Notes: generated by a model not told the origin, from the letters alone. Counted from the stretch's first letter, positions 50,392 through 59,431 are shown. The stretch: DNA of 64,000 nt from Maridesulfovibrio zosterae DSM 11974 (GCF_000425265.1 NZ_AUDC01000011.1:124001-188000); one strand, 5' to 3'. Program-made: numbers and translations.

Positions 50392-51249
50392 TTAAAATTT
50401 CCTATAAGAACCCTCTGAAAGATATTTACCCCGGATAGCAGCTACAACTTCCCGGTGCGCCCTGAATGGATTAACAGGTTCAGGCCTTTCAGCAATAGGC
50501 TCAAGATCATGCTGGGGAAACCTTTCTATATGAAGATTATACCCTTTGATCATTAAATTCTCCAAATTCACACTATCCAATACATTGTATGCAAGGAGAG
50601 TTTCCAAGGCTCTTTCATCTCCATGCATTTCAAATTCATTCCAGAGCAATACAGCAAAATATCCATCAAGTCCTTCTGCATCACCTCGATCCATGCCGAA
50701 GTAATGTTCGATGCCCTTAAGACCTCCGGTAATGCCTAGCGCACGGAAAACAAACCTCAGATCAATGTGCGCAGCTTCTACTTTTATCCCAAAATACTTT
50801 TCAATAAACGGGACATCAAAACATTTACCGTTAAAGCTTACAATAAGTGGATAACGAGCAATTTCGGCCTCGAAATCGTATAAATTTTTGCCCTGTACGT
50901 ATGTTTTTATCTCTTTACCGTTCCACAAAGCAATTGTGGTAATATCACAGCAATGCGAATCAGTACCCGTTGTTTCAATATCTATATAGGCAATATCATC
51001 GCGAAAATGAGAATATAGACGCCATTGGTCTGAAGCAGGAAGACGGTCAGCAAACCAACAGGCATCACATTCACTAAGCTTTTGCAATGACTCGCCGCAT
51101 CCTTTCTCCAATTCAACCATTTTAGCATCAGAAAGTGGAGATGAAACGCCTCCGATGATATCCTTCCATTTGCTAACCCCGGCCTGCCATATTTTAGCTT
51201 CCGTGGTGCTTCCTATTCCTTTGAGGTGGCAGAATGTTCTTTCGAGCAT
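50392..51249 (-). CDS. YprB-like ribonuclease-H-fold exonuclease
   Basis: A 285-residue protein. After an N-terminal helix-hairpin-type region (HLKGIGSTTEAKIWQ) lies a DEDD-type nuclease domain: motif I IAYIDIETTGT, motif II VSFNGKCFDVPF, HIDLRFVFRALG, and motif III YNVLDSVNLENL. These fit the RNase_H_2/YprB family of 3'-5' exonucleases. Its substrate has not been established for this family; nucleic-acid trimming is inferred from motifs. It is divergent from the PilZ gene. Confidence 0.82.
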   Translation of the reverse strand: MLERTFCHLKGIGSTTEAKIWQAGVSKWKDIIGGVSSPLSDAKMVELEKGCGESLQKLSECDACWFADRLPASDQWRLYSHFRDDIAYIDIETTGTDSHCCDITTIALWNGKEIKTYVQGKNLYDFEAEIARYPLIVSFNGKCFDVPFIEKYFGIKVEAAHIDLRFVFRALGITGGLKGIEHYFGMDRGDAEGLDGYFAVLLWNEFEMHGDERALETLLAYNVLDSVNLENLMIKGYNLHIERFPQHDLEPIAERPEPVNPFRAHREVVAAIRGKYLSEGSYRKF

Positions 51250-51484
51250 CTAGTTCGGCCCTGTATCCGTTCCGGTTAAGATTAATTAAATCAATTTAGG
51301 TCCAGACTGATAATAATTTAAAGACTAAAATTAACGCCCGTTCCTTGCTGCCCGTGACTATCTATAATATACAAGATAGTCCAGCATTTATACAATATTG
51401 ACAATTCATCCATACTAAAACTACATAGAAAGATGATTATAAATTTTTCAGAGTGCTATACTACCAATTACAGGAAAATTAACA

Positions 51485-52429
51485 ATGGAAAAATTTAACT
51501 TTCAGCACTATTTTGATCAATTTGATATACTCGTAACAAAGCCTGCTCAAAAATATATTGCTACTCTGCCACATGAATCTATGCCTTTAATTCTCGGGGG
51601 AGCTGCCTGTATTGCGCTTCTTGCAGCTATTTTGGCATTTCTGGCTATGCGCCCGTCAGCTAAAAAAAACATCCCATCTCTGAAAGGTTCTCAAGACTTT
51701 TCCGATTTTTTTAAAAAAAGCGGAACTATTATGGATATTTCTACAGCTGAAAATCACGAAAAACTCATTGGCCGCGGGGTTGTAACTCAAACCAGAGAAG
51801 ATCGTATCAGACTTGAAATCATTGAAAATACAGGGCTTTCATCACTAGCCCCTTCTGCTAAATTATTGTGCATGTTCCCACCTGAAATGATGGGCCAAAG
51901 CAAGGTTAACGCATTTACTTCCACAATTCAGACTCTGGAGTGTAACAGTGAAGGATGCGGACGCATGACAATAAGCCCCCCTCAGTCTTTCTCGCTGATC
52001 AAACGCCGCCGCCATAAACGCAAACGCGTTATTGACCAACAATTTATAAGAGTAAAATTCTGGCTGGGTACGCCTGATTCTGACGAGACAGCATTTGCTG
52101 ATGCTGTGCCGGATTTAGCTGTAAACTCATATGATCCAAGGTCCACAGGACATGAAGATAATCAGGTAATAAATATTTCTAACGGCGGAATTGGAGTAAG
52201 CGCTCATCAAGGACTTATAGATAAAAAATTCAATATAAATGATGATATCCTAATTAATATTTTCATGTTTAACTTCCGCCAAAAGGTTTTCAAGCCCTAT
52301 TGGTATGCAGGAAAGATCCGGACTATTGAAGAGATGGATGGTACTTCATATAGACTCGGAGTAGAGTTCACCATGACTGGAAAGATACGTGATGAAACTG
52401 AACAGAATATAGATTGGTCAAATATTTAA
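51485..52429 (+). CDS. Membrane-anchored PilZ-domain protein
   Basis: A 314-residue protein with one transmembrane segment near the N-terminus (about residues 34-54, LILGGAACIALLAAILAFLA) and a cytoplasmic C-terminal PilZ domain (about 178-305). PilZ hallmarks are the R-x-x-x-R switch in RRRHKRKRV and NISNGGIGVSA (N/D-x-S-x-x-G). An internal domain precedes it. It probably binds cyclic di-GMP and relays the signal to motility, pili or matrix. It lies 22 bases upstream of a flavoprotein gene. ATG follows ACAGGA. Confidence 0.85.
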   Translation: MEKFNFQHYFDQFDILVTKPAQKYIATLPHESMPLILGGAACIALLAAILAFLAMRPSAKKNIPSLKGSQDFSDFFKKSGTIMDISTAENHEKLIGRGVVTQTREDRIRLEIIENTGLSSLAPSAKLLCMFPPEMMGQSKVNAFTSTIQTLECNSEGCGRMTISPPQSFSLIKRRRHKRKRVIDQQFIRVKFWLGTPDSDETAFADAVPDLAVNSYDPRSTGHEDNQVINISNGGIGVSAHQGLIDKKFNINDDILINIFMFNFRQKVFKPYWYAGKIRTIEEMDGTSYRLGVEFTMTGKIRDETEQNIDWSNI

Positions 52430-52451
52430 CTTTTTATAATATCAGGAGTAA

Positions 52452-53036
52452 ATGATGAAAACTGTAGCCTTTAATGCCAGTGCCAGAAAAGGTGGAAACA
52501 CATCTGTAATGCTGAAAGCTGCCCTTGCTCCTATTGAAGCGGCAGGCATTGAAACAGAACTTATTGAGCTTGGAGCCAAACCTCTTCAAGGTTGCATTGC
52601 CTGCTACAAATGCTTCGAACGAAAAGATGGTAAATGTGCCGTTAAAATGGACGCAATGAATGAGCATATTGCAAAAATGATCGAAGCGGACGCAATCATT
52701 CTCGGCTCACCAACCTATTTTGCTGATGTAAGCAGCAATATGAAGTCTCTCATTGATCGTGCAGGGCTGGTAACCAGAGCAAATGGGAATCTACTGAACC
52801 GCAAAGTCGGTGCAGGGGTAGCTGTTGCACGCCGAGCGGGCTCAATCCAGACACTCAATTCAATCAACCTTTTTTTCCAGATCAGTGGAATGATCGTACC
52901 CGGTTCAACATACTGGAGTGTGGGTTTCGGGCTTCAACCGGGTGACACTGAAAATGATACTGAAGGTCTGGCAACCATGCAAGATCTTGGCGTAAATGTC
53001 GCATGGCTGCTAAAAAAGACAGTAGACCAAGACTAA
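52452..53036 (+). CDS. Flavodoxin-like NAD(P)H-dependent FMN reductase
   Basis: A 194-residue flavodoxin-fold protein with the FMN phosphate loop NASARKGGNTSVML, two Cys in GCIACYKCFERKDGKC resembling iron-sulfur flavoproteins (Isf), and ILGSPTYFADVSSNMK. The role is electron transfer or quinone/nitro-type reduction; the exact partner is unknown. ATG 52452 or 52455, both after AGGAG. It is likely co-transcribed with the PilZ gene. Confidence 0.85.
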   Translation: MMKTVAFNASARKGGNTSVMLKAALAPIEAAGIETELIELGAKPLQGCIACYKCFERKDGKCAVKMDAMNEHIAKMIEADAIILGSPTYFADVSSNMKSLIDRAGLVTRANGNLLNRKVGAGVAVARRAGSIQTLNSINLFFQISGMIVPGSTYWSVGFGLQPGDTENDTEGLATMQDLGVNVAWLLKKTVDQD

Positions 53037-53072
53037 GAATCATCAGCTCTGATCTTTTCTACTATTAATTAA

Positions 53073-53128
53073 AATTTTACAAAAAAATGGCCGACTTTTT
53101 TTGAAGTCGGCCATTTTTTTGTAAAATT
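53073..53128 (+). terminator. 25-bp perfect bidirectional terminator
   Basis: 53073-53097 pairs exactly with 53104-53128, with ATGGCCGACTT at the core and A/T tracts on both sides; the loop is TTTTTG-like. It overlaps the stop codon of the convergent DUF3795 gene. Confidence 0.92.
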
Positions 53129-53579
53129 ACTTCTGCCAGATATAAAATTTATGACGTCTACCCGGCCAGCAGTCCATACCGTTTTTCTTTATTTCATGAA
53201 TATTTGATTTAGGCATTTGCCCGCACCTTGGCTCTAAAAAATCAAACTTTTCACAACCTTCATAATCACTGCATTCCCAACAGCCCTCGTAGTTCTTTTC
53301 AAGACAGCAATTCATTATTTTACATGGAACTCCAGAGCATCCACCACCTGGCCTACAAGGAATATTACACTTAGTATTAGCTAAAGTAGCTAATACTTCA
53401 GAAAATTTTTTCCAATTTTTGAACCCTTTACCGAAGGGACTATCTATTTCAGCATATTTATCAAATTCTATATCCTTGAGGTGATCCTCAAGTTTTTTAG
53501 CAAGTTTACTATAATCATTTTTGAAATGGATACAGTCAGGGCAATAAATTCCACAATATGCTGTTCTATCTTTATTCAC
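53127..53579 (-). CDS. DUF3795 cysteine-rich protein
   Basis: A 150-residue protein with the DUF3795 N-terminal motif AYCGIYCPDCIHFKND and further cysteines in NIPCRPGGGCSG, VPCKIMNCCLEKNYEGCWEC and FLEPRCG, more than a dozen in all. It probably binds zinc or Fe-S clusters. The function of the family is unknown. Next to yigZ (19-base gap) and likely co-transcribed. Confidence 0.82.
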   Translation of the reverse strand: MNKDRTAYCGIYCPDCIHFKNDYSKLAKKLEDHLKDIEFDKYAEIDSPFGKGFKNWKKFSEVLATLANTKCNIPCRPGGGCSGVPCKIMNCCLEKNYEGCWECSDYEGCEKFDFLEPRCGQMPKSNIHEIKKNGMDCWPGRRHKFYIWQK

Positions 53580-53598
53580 ATATACTCCTTACTAAAAA

Positions 53599-54228
53599 TT
53601 ATCGCCAGATATCCATATCTTCTATCATCATTTCGGCAGTTCCGTTGGTATCTTCCACAATTCTATCACTGAACAATTCTACCTGATCGGAAGGCATTAT
53701 CAGTGTAAACATTATGGCAGAACCGAATGACTGTTCTTCTATTTCTGCTGAAAACTCAGAAAGCATTCGCCTGAGCATTCCTTCCTGCGCATAGCTGATC
53801 TCTAAAGTAAGCCGGCGCATGGGAACCTTCATTACTATATCAAGACTTTCAATCCCCTGCTGAACAGCTCCTGAATAGGCTCGCACCAACCCTCCTGTTC
53901 CTAATAGAATACCACCGAAATATCTGGTTACAACAACTGCGATATCACCTATTCCACTCCCCTGCAGAACTTGCAGCATCGGTTTCCCCGCTGTCCCTTG
54001 CGGCTCTCCGTCATCACTCATACCCATATCTCCGGTATTTGGTGGCCCGGCAATATAAGCCGAGCAATGATGGCGTGCATCAGGAAACTCCTTTTTGATT
54101 GACACAATAAAATCTTTTGCTTCCTGTCTATCAGCGATAGGGCAGATATCGCAAATAAAGCGACTTTTCTTAATATTGTCTTCAATACGTGTGCACTTTT
54201 TAGGAATTGGGTAAGCTTTATTTTTCAT
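53599..54228 (-). CDS. yigZ: YigZ/IMPACT family protein
   Basis: A 209-residue protein with the IMPACT (UPF0029) N-domain: SRFICDICPIADRQEAKDFI, DARHHCSAY, MSDDGEPQGTAGKPMLQVL, VVVTRYFGGILLGTGGLVRAY. A C-terminal ferredoxin-like DUF1949 domain follows. Eukaryotic IMPACT regulates translation control; bacterial members may process or recognise translation-associated targets, but their role is not established. Confidence 0.9.
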   Translation of the reverse strand: MKNKAYPIPKKCTRIEDNIKKSRFICDICPIADRQEAKDFIVSIKKEFPDARHHCSAYIAGPPNTGDMGMSDDGEPQGTAGKPMLQVLQGSGIGDIAVVVTRYFGGILLGTGGLVRAYSGAVQQGIESLDIVMKVPMRRLTLEISYAQEGMLRRMLSEFSAEIEEQSFGSAIMFTLIMPSDQVELFSDRIVEDTNGTAEMMIEDMDIWR

Positions 54229-54320
54229 ATTTCAATATTTGGAATTATTTAACAATACGCTGTATTTCCTTCATTTCTTATTTTGTACTATATGAAGTGA
54301 CAATTTTAAACCTTTTTAAC

Positions 54321-54348
54321 TTGACATAATAACAGGAATAGTTACTAT
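54321..54348 (+). promoter_or_regulatory. Probable sigma-70 promoter of the 54402 gene
   Basis: TTGACA (54321-54326), a 16-base spacer and TACTAT (54343-54348), about 54 bases before the gene. The consensus -35 makes this the clearest sigma-70-like promoter in the window. Confidence 0.6.
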
Positions 54349-54401
54349 TAAGTCAAGAGGTAACGGAAATGAGCTAACTTTAGATAAGTAAGGAGATAAT
54401 T

Positions 54402-54746
54402 ATGGGAAGCCTTAGAGATTACAGAAATTGGGATATAGACTGGGAAATGACTCCTGAGGATGCAGTAACTTTATATCTTGAGTGGGGAAATCACCCTTGG
54501 GATTCAAAGTTTGCTCCAGTAACATCAAAGAATGACTATACAAATTATTTCACTGTTTACATGTGGGATGAAAAGCCAAGAATTATTTTTGTCCGCAGAA
54601 ATTCAGAAGAAGCACAAGAACTTTTAAGCGTTGAACTGCCCAGAGAAATTGCTGAAAGATTCAGAGAGTCAGTTGGTGGATTAAAGGGCAATTATCCTAT
54701 CAACGATGAAGTAAAAAATTGGATTGAAACACAAATGAACAATTAG
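54402..54746 (+). CDS. Small Desulfovibrio-type protein (DVU0772-like)
   Basis: A 114-residue protein with MGSLRDYRNWDIDWEMTPED at the N-terminus, followed by a Trp-rich segment (LYLEWGNHPWDSKF), IIFVRRNSEEAQEL and LPREIAERFRESVGG. It has no signal, Cys or membrane segment. It strongly resembles, from memory, a small protein conserved in Desulfovibrio and named for DVU0772; no function is known. A clear promoter, AAGGAG ribosome-binding site and terminator surround it. Confidence 0.8.
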   Translation: MGSLRDYRNWDIDWEMTPEDAVTLYLEWGNHPWDSKFAPVTSKNDYTNYFTVYMWDEKPRIIFVRRNSEEAQELLSVELPREIAERFRESVGGLKGNYPINDEVKNWIETQMNN

Positions 54747-54772
54747 CTCCCATCTCCTTATCATCTACCCTT

Positions 54773-54809
54773 AGGGAGAGCAGGTTTAATCAAACCTGCT
54801 CTCCCTTTG
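54773..54809 (+). terminator. Terminator after the 54402 gene
   Basis: AGGGAGAGCAGGTTT (54773-54787) pairs with 54792-54806 around AATC, followed by TTTG. The rest of the gap to 55084 is A/T-rich and has no clear promoter; the aminotransferase leader runs through it. Confidence 0.88.
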
Positions 54810-55084
54810 ATATCTTTACAGATATAAAAAGACCCCACCCCACATTTTTTTCTAAAATTAATCAATAAAATAAATATATTAAACTGTATCTTTATATTGA
54901 ATTGATTCTGTTACTTGTGTTCTTTACAAAAATCAGTACCATGCTGTTTCTTCTATACTTGCATTTATTAATTATCCCCCATTAAGCAACGACTTGCTGG
55001 CAATCCTTCCTAAAATAGTCAGTGGAAGGCATGATTTACTGCATGCTAATAGATTGCGGCATTCTTATATCCAAGGAGGCTCTG

Positions 55085-56275
55085 ATGCCTATTCAATTTG
55101 CTGATCGCATGGCTACTGTTCATCGTTCATTCATTCGTGAGATCCTCAAAGTAACCGAGGATCAATCTATTATTTCCTTCGCTGGCGGACTGCCTAATCC
55201 AGAACTTTTTCCTGTGGCTGACCTTCAAGCTGCAGCCGTTAAAGTTATGGAAGAAAGCGGACCCCAGTCCCTGCAATATTCCACAACTGAAGGTTTCCAG
55301 CCTCTGCGTCAATTCATTGCTGACCGCTACAAAGAGAAAAAAGGTATTGATGTAAGCGCTGACGAAATCCTGATTACTTCCGGTTCCCAACAATGTCTGG
55401 ATCTACTAGGCAAGGTATTCCTTAACAAGGGTGATAACGTAATCATTGAGCGCCCTGGATATCTTGGAGCTATCCAGTCTTTCTCAATGTTTCAGTCAAA
55501 TTTCCTTACGGTAGGTCTTGAAGATGACGGACCTGACCTTGCAGAACTTGAAATGGTCCTCGACCAGAACGACAGCAAAATGTTTTATGCTGTCACAAAC
55601 TTCCAGAACCCGTCAGGCCTGACTTACAGCCCTGAAAAACGTCAGGGAGTGGCAGATCTCCTCAAAGGGCGGGACGTCCTTTTTGTAGAAGATGATCCGT
55701 ACGGAGAACTGAGGTTCATGGGTGAATTTCACAAACCTGTTGTTCGTGGCTATCTTAAAGATGACGGTGTTCTACTCGGTTCTTTTTCAAAAGTTGCAGC
55801 ACCTGGTTTCCGTCTTGGATGGATGGTCTGTTCCGGTGAAATGCGCGATAAGATGATTATTGCCAAGCAGGCTTCTGATCTGCACACTAGTACCTTTGCC
55901 CAACGCGTAATCCATCGCTATGTGACCGATAACAATCTTGACGATCACATTGAAAAAATTCGCCAGAGATATGGCAATCAGCGTGAAGTTATGGTTAAAT
56001 CCATAGAGAAATTCTTCCCTGCCGAGGCAAAAGTAACACAACCTGAAGGCGGTATGTTCCTCTGGGTAACACTGCCTGAATCAGTTTCCGCTATGGAGCT
56101 CTTTGATGAAGCTATTAAAAACAAAGTTGCCTTTGTACCGGGACGTCCTTTCTACGTTGACGGCACAGGCGAAAATACTTTTCGCTTAAATTTCTCCAAC
56201 TCCGATGAAACACGCATAGAGGAAGGAATAAAAAGACTCGGCTCTGGAATCAAAGAATTTCTGACCAAATCATAA
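55085..56275 (+). CDS. PLP-dependent class I/II aminotransferase
   Basis: A fold-type I aminotransferase of 396 residues, most similar in pattern to the 2-aminoadipate/aromatic (AAT_I, MocR-related) group. Motifs are SFAGGLPNPELFP, NFQNPSGLTY, FVEDDPYGELRF (PLP ring Asp/Tyr), the PLP-binding Lys in GSFSKVAAPGFRLGW and the C-terminal Arg in FRLNFSN. I start at ATG 55085, which has AAGGAGG 6 bases upstream; the frame continues to 55022 without support. Substrate unknown. Confidence 0.92.
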   Translation: MPIQFADRMATVHRSFIREILKVTEDQSIISFAGGLPNPELFPVADLQAAAVKVMEESGPQSLQYSTTEGFQPLRQFIADRYKEKKGIDVSADEILITSGSQQCLDLLGKVFLNKGDNVIIERPGYLGAIQSFSMFQSNFLTVGLEDDGPDLAELEMVLDQNDSKMFYAVTNFQNPSGLTYSPEKRQGVADLLKGRDVLFVEDDPYGELRFMGEFHKPVVRGYLKDDGVLLGSFSKVAAPGFRLGWMVCSGEMRDKMIIAKQASDLHTSTFAQRVIHRYVTDNNLDDHIEKIRQRYGNQREVMVKSIEKFFPAEAKVTQPEGGMFLWVTLPESVSAMELFDEAIKNKVAFVPGRPFYVDGTGENTFRLNFSNSDETRIEEGIKRLGSGIKEFLTKS

Positions 56276-56316
56276 GTATATGCTTTAAAAGCCTTATATG
56301 CCTGACCACGAATAAC

Positions 56317-56358
56317 AAAAAAATCTCCTCTGAACTGTAGTTCAGAGGAGATTTTTTT
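56317..56358 (+). terminator. Bidirectional terminator after the aminotransferase
   Basis: AAAAAAATCTCCTCTGAACT (56317-56336) pairs with 56339-56358 around a two-base loop; T-tracts lie on both outer sides, so it also serves the convergent gene at 56403. Confidence 0.92.
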
Positions 56359-56402
56359 TGTTGTACCGACCTTCGAAAGGATAGCCAGATCGCTTTCGAA
56401 TA

Positions 56403-56756
56403 TTATCCAACTTTGTTGATATATCTGTTCTGAATAAGGGGAGTTCCGCGAGCGGCCCTGCCGTACCCCTTGAACCGAACATTTTCTTTTTTAACTCTTG
56501 TAATATCCTGTCTAAGGGACTCATGAAGCTTTTTTGCTTCACAAGTAAGCTGACCTTGCAGGTTTTTAAGTCTGTTAAGTTTCTCCAGAATCTGATCAAG
56601 ACTCACGCTTTCTTTTATTTCAAGAGCCTGAGTAGTTAGAAAACTTCTTCTTTCTGCAGCTTCAAAAGCATCAGCCACTTCCCCTGCAGCAAGAAATCTC
56701 AACTCTTCATATCCTATTTCCAGAGCCTGATCCAGAAGACTTATAGTTTCAGCCAT
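56403..56756 (-). CDS. Small helical protein, possible FlgN/FliT-type flagellar chaperone
   Basis: A 117-residue, nearly all-helical protein (LLDQALEIGYEELRFLAAGE; LEKLNRLKNLQGQLTCEAKKLHESL) ending in a basic, glycine-containing segment RFKGYGRAARGTP. The coiled-coil pattern and this ending resemble FlgN/FliT chaperones in Desulfovibrio, but I cannot confirm that. It starts 5 bases after the neighbouring 201-residue gene, so they are co-transcribed. Confidence 0.6.
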   Translation of the reverse strand: MAETISLLDQALEIGYEELRFLAAGEVADAFEAAERRSFLTTQALEIKESVSLDQILEKLNRLKNLQGQLTCEAKKLHESLRQDITRVKKENVRFKGYGRAARGTPLIQNRYINKVG

Positions 56757-56761
56757 AATGT

Positions 56762-57367
56762 TTACCTCTTAGAAACCTCCCTGATATCCTCACGGATGGC
56801 AGAGATGACGGACTTCCACTTTTCAACGGAAGGCAAGAATTCATATTCAAGTAAATCAGCCAATAAAATCCAGTCTTCATTTTCAAGAACTTCTGTCATT
56901 TCGGAAAACAGACTAGAAAATTCTTCTACAATTTTTTCAAATTTTTCAGTTTCTTTCAGTGCGAAATGGTCACGCAGGCTGCCTAGCATGCCAAGAAAAT
57001 CTCTAGTTACATCCAGAAGATCCTGATAAAGTTCAAGAGCTTCAGCATCATCGGCCTGTCTAAATAGTTCAGCAACCTGCTTTCCTCCACCAGCCATAAT
57101 ATTCACGACCTTATAGAGTTCAAGAGTAATTGATCCAGCCATTTCAACGGTGGATGCACTCTTGATTTCCAAGGTTTCAACTTCGGAAGTTTCAATATCT
57201 TCTGACTGGTTGGGATAAATTTCACTGAAAGGTTCATCGTTGACCAGTACGTCGGTCACAATGCGATCATCAAGGTGTCCACTTTCAAGGACCTTATCAA
57301 AAACCTGCTCAAGATTTTCAAAACTTCTGATATCAAACTCAGTTTTAGTTCCATCGATTACGATCAT
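56762..57367 (-). CDS. Hypothetical acidic protein in the GT9 operon
   Basis: A 201-residue acidic protein. Residues 1-70 look beta-rich (MIVIDGTKTEFDIRSFENL; VTDVLVNDEPF), and 75-200 are helical, with repeats of Glu/Leu-rich segments such as ALELYQDLLDVTRDFLGMLG. No signal or membrane segment. ATG is preceded by AGGAGGAGAG. It precedes the chaperone-like gene and follows the GT9 gene by 80 bases. I do not recognise the family; a secretion or flagellar-assembly role is only a guess from the neighbours. Confidence 0.65.
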   Translation of the reverse strand: MIVIDGTKTEFDIRSFENLEQVFDKVLESGHLDDRIVTDVLVNDEPFSEIYPNQSEDIETSEVETLEIKSASTVEMAGSITLELYKVVNIMAGGGKQVAELFRQADDAEALELYQDLLDVTRDFLGMLGSLRDHFALKETEKFEKIVEEFSSLFSEMTEVLENEDWILLADLLEYEFLPSVEKWKSVISAIREDIREVSKR

Positions 57368-57447
57368 TTGACTCTCCTCCTAAATAGGTACGTATAATTT
57401 TCCGGTTGGCCCGGTACGTCCAAATTCATACAAGAGTCATGCCATAT

Positions 57448-59007
57448 TTATGTAATAGAAGATGATAAAGAAGTAATAAGCATCATATACCGACGGAGTT
57501 GTGAGACAAGTCCATCCATGGAATCCTGTGATCTTGCTTCCAGATCCCAAAGAGAGGAAAGTACTGAAAGCTGAGGACAGGAAGATAAGATGTCCTGTAT
57601 TCTCTGAAAGTTAGCCAAAAATTTAACCTTCATTTTTTCCATAGGATCACCTTGGAGAAGTATAGCCTGCTTGCTGATCAAAAATAGTAAATCATGACAT
57701 TCTGATAAGGTTTTTATCAGAATATCCCGGAATTCAATTGAAAAAGAAATCGGTTCCACCACAAAACCGGAAAGATCTTCCCCGTCAAGAAAACGACGGT
57801 AAAACTCTCTCTGCAACAGAATCCATTTATAGCGATCCGTCTGTTCATGACCTGACAACGACTTAAGCTCAATAAAGCCATGTTCATCATGCCCTGTCAG
57901 ATATGCCCGAACACCCCTGTTTTCCATTCGTGGCCAGCAACTCTGATTAATAAAAGAAGATACAGCGTCAAAAATTTCAGCAACTCCAATGTGCTGACGA
58001 CATTTATTTTCATAAGCACACTTCACTCCAAATGGGCAGGGGTGACAATCAAGATCTGGTTCAAAACAAAGTAAATTGCCCGCAGCCGGCCCTGTATCCC
58101 ACGGCTGGGCTGTTGCAAGAAAAACAGCAGCAACGGGGGTTCCTGAGCCAGCGGCAAGATGCATTGTCCCAGTATCATTGGTCACCAGAAGGTCCAGTCT
58201 ACGCAGTACTGCAGCTAATTCCGGCAGGGAGGTTTTACCCATAAGATTAATTACCGGAAAATCAGCGTCTTCTAAGATCTTCTGCCCAAGGTGAGATTCA
58301 TTTTTTGTTCCTAATAATACAGGAATCCGGCGCATTTCATTCCAGATGCGGCTACCCAATTCTTTAAAATTAGCAACTGGCCAACGTCTGCGATCATCGC
58401 TTGCACCGGGCTGAAAACCGACAAAACCCTGAGCTTCAGACTCAGAATTATCTAAATACTTAAGTGCCGCAATTCTCATTTCAGGTGAAGGTTTAGCAAG
58501 ATGGAAAGGAGCAGGTCTTTTCAATTCGGCAACACGGCTGAATAAATCAACAACATTAAATGGACTGGAACCACGGTTTGCAGATGCCATTTGCAAAAAG
58601 ACCGCCCACTGATTTGTATCTGCGCTAAAACCGAACTTATCCATAGCAAAACCCCGCACCTCACGATCTTTACCGAGACGAAGAGCTATCAACCGAGCTG
58701 AAACAGATGGAGTCAAATTAATAATAAGATCAGGATTGAATTTCTTTTCAATTTCACGGCAATAAGAGTCAAAAACATTCACCGCGTTACGCCAGTCACG
58801 ATCGATGGAAGCCAAAAACAAAGCCCCCGGCAAAGGAAAAGTTTCCACGACATCACGCATGAGCTCTGTGGTGGCGGCAAAATTTTTAAGACACACTACT
58901 GCCGACTTATACCCTTCATTTGCAAGAGAAGAAATAACAGGCTGAGTCTGTAACAGATCACCAAATCGTGTAAGATTTATAACTAACGCTTTTTTCAACT
59001 GAAACAT
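57448..59007 (-). CDS. Family 9 glycosyltransferase (heptosyltransferase-like) with C-terminal extension
   Basis: A 519-residue protein. The first about 340 residues are a GT9 GT-B fold: KKALVINLTRFGDLLQTQPV, the FQPGASDDRRRWPVANF donor region, and VTNDTGTMHLAAGSGTPVAAVF. They end in a Cys group (CHPCPFGVKCAYENKC) near residue 325. A further about 170-residue helical C-terminal part is longer than in normal heptosyltransferases and might bind the protein or glycan acceptor. I start at ATG 59007; a TTG 15 codons upstream is less likely. The two small neighbours suggest flagellin or other surface-protein glycosylation (inference). Confidence 0.82.
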   Translation of the reverse strand: MFQLKKALVINLTRFGDLLQTQPVISSLANEGYKSAVVCLKNFAATTELMRDVVETFPLPGALFLASIDRDWRNAVNVFDSYCREIEKKFNPDLIINLTPSVSARLIALRLGKDREVRGFAMDKFGFSADTNQWAVFLQMASANRGSSPFNVVDLFSRVAELKRPAPFHLAKPSPEMRIAALKYLDNSESEAQGFVGFQPGASDDRRRWPVANFKELGSRIWNEMRRIPVLLGTKNESHLGQKILEDADFPVINLMGKTSLPELAAVLRRLDLLVTNDTGTMHLAAGSGTPVAAVFLATAQPWDTGPAAGNLLCFEPDLDCHPCPFGVKCAYENKCRQHIGVAEIFDAVSSFINQSCWPRMENRGVRAYLTGHDEHGFIELKSLSGHEQTDRYKWILLQREFYRRFLDGEDLSGFVVEPISFSIEFRDILIKTLSECHDLLFLISKQAILLQGDPMEKMKVKFLANFQRIQDILSSCPQLSVLSSLWDLEARSQDSMDGLVSQLRRYMMLITSLSSSIT

Positions 59008-59202
59008 CCTGAGGTTAATTTTTATTTCTGTATCAATATGGATATACAGCAACTATGCAGATTACGGCAATAGCAGCAAGCAGCTTTAATAATGTAAAGA
59101 TATTGTAATATATACCTTAAAAAATATTTTCTGTGAAACTGCCAGAAAGCAACTTTATTGCAAAGTCTTTTAAAAGACATCCCTTACTAAGTTTTATCCT
59201 CC

Positions 59203-59255
59203 CAGCTTAAACGGTCTATTTTTCAGTTAAACGGGTAGTAGCCACAGTCAAACGG
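59203..59255 (+). promoter_or_regulatory. Three 21-bp-phased direct repeats upstream of acs
   Basis: CAG(C)TTAAACGG at 59203, CAGTTAAACGG at 59224 and CAGTCAAACGG at 59245 start exactly 21 bases apart, two DNA turns, so a factor would bind the same face of the helix. A reverse copy (CCGTTTA) lies at 59286-59292. This is the arrangement expected of an activator or repressor array. It is in the 424-base gap before acs (59008-59431). Apart from it I see only A/T-rich DNA and no clean -35/-10 pair or sigma-54 site. Confidence 0.6.
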
Positions 59256-59431
59256 TTTTAACTTTCCATTCGTATTTTTGTTCTGCCGTTTATCGAAAAG
59301 CATGTGCATAGAATAAAAAAAAGATATATAAACTAATCATCCGGTCAGAAAAGTGATCAGCACAAAAAAAAATCTGCCGTAACCATTTTTTGCATAACCA
59401 GCAATTTTAAAACCTTTCAGGAGGCCAGCTA

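Noticed and set aside
59370-59400. Sigma-54 promoter before acs
   Set aside because: A TTTTTTGC stretch is present, but there is no GG at the required 12-base distance.
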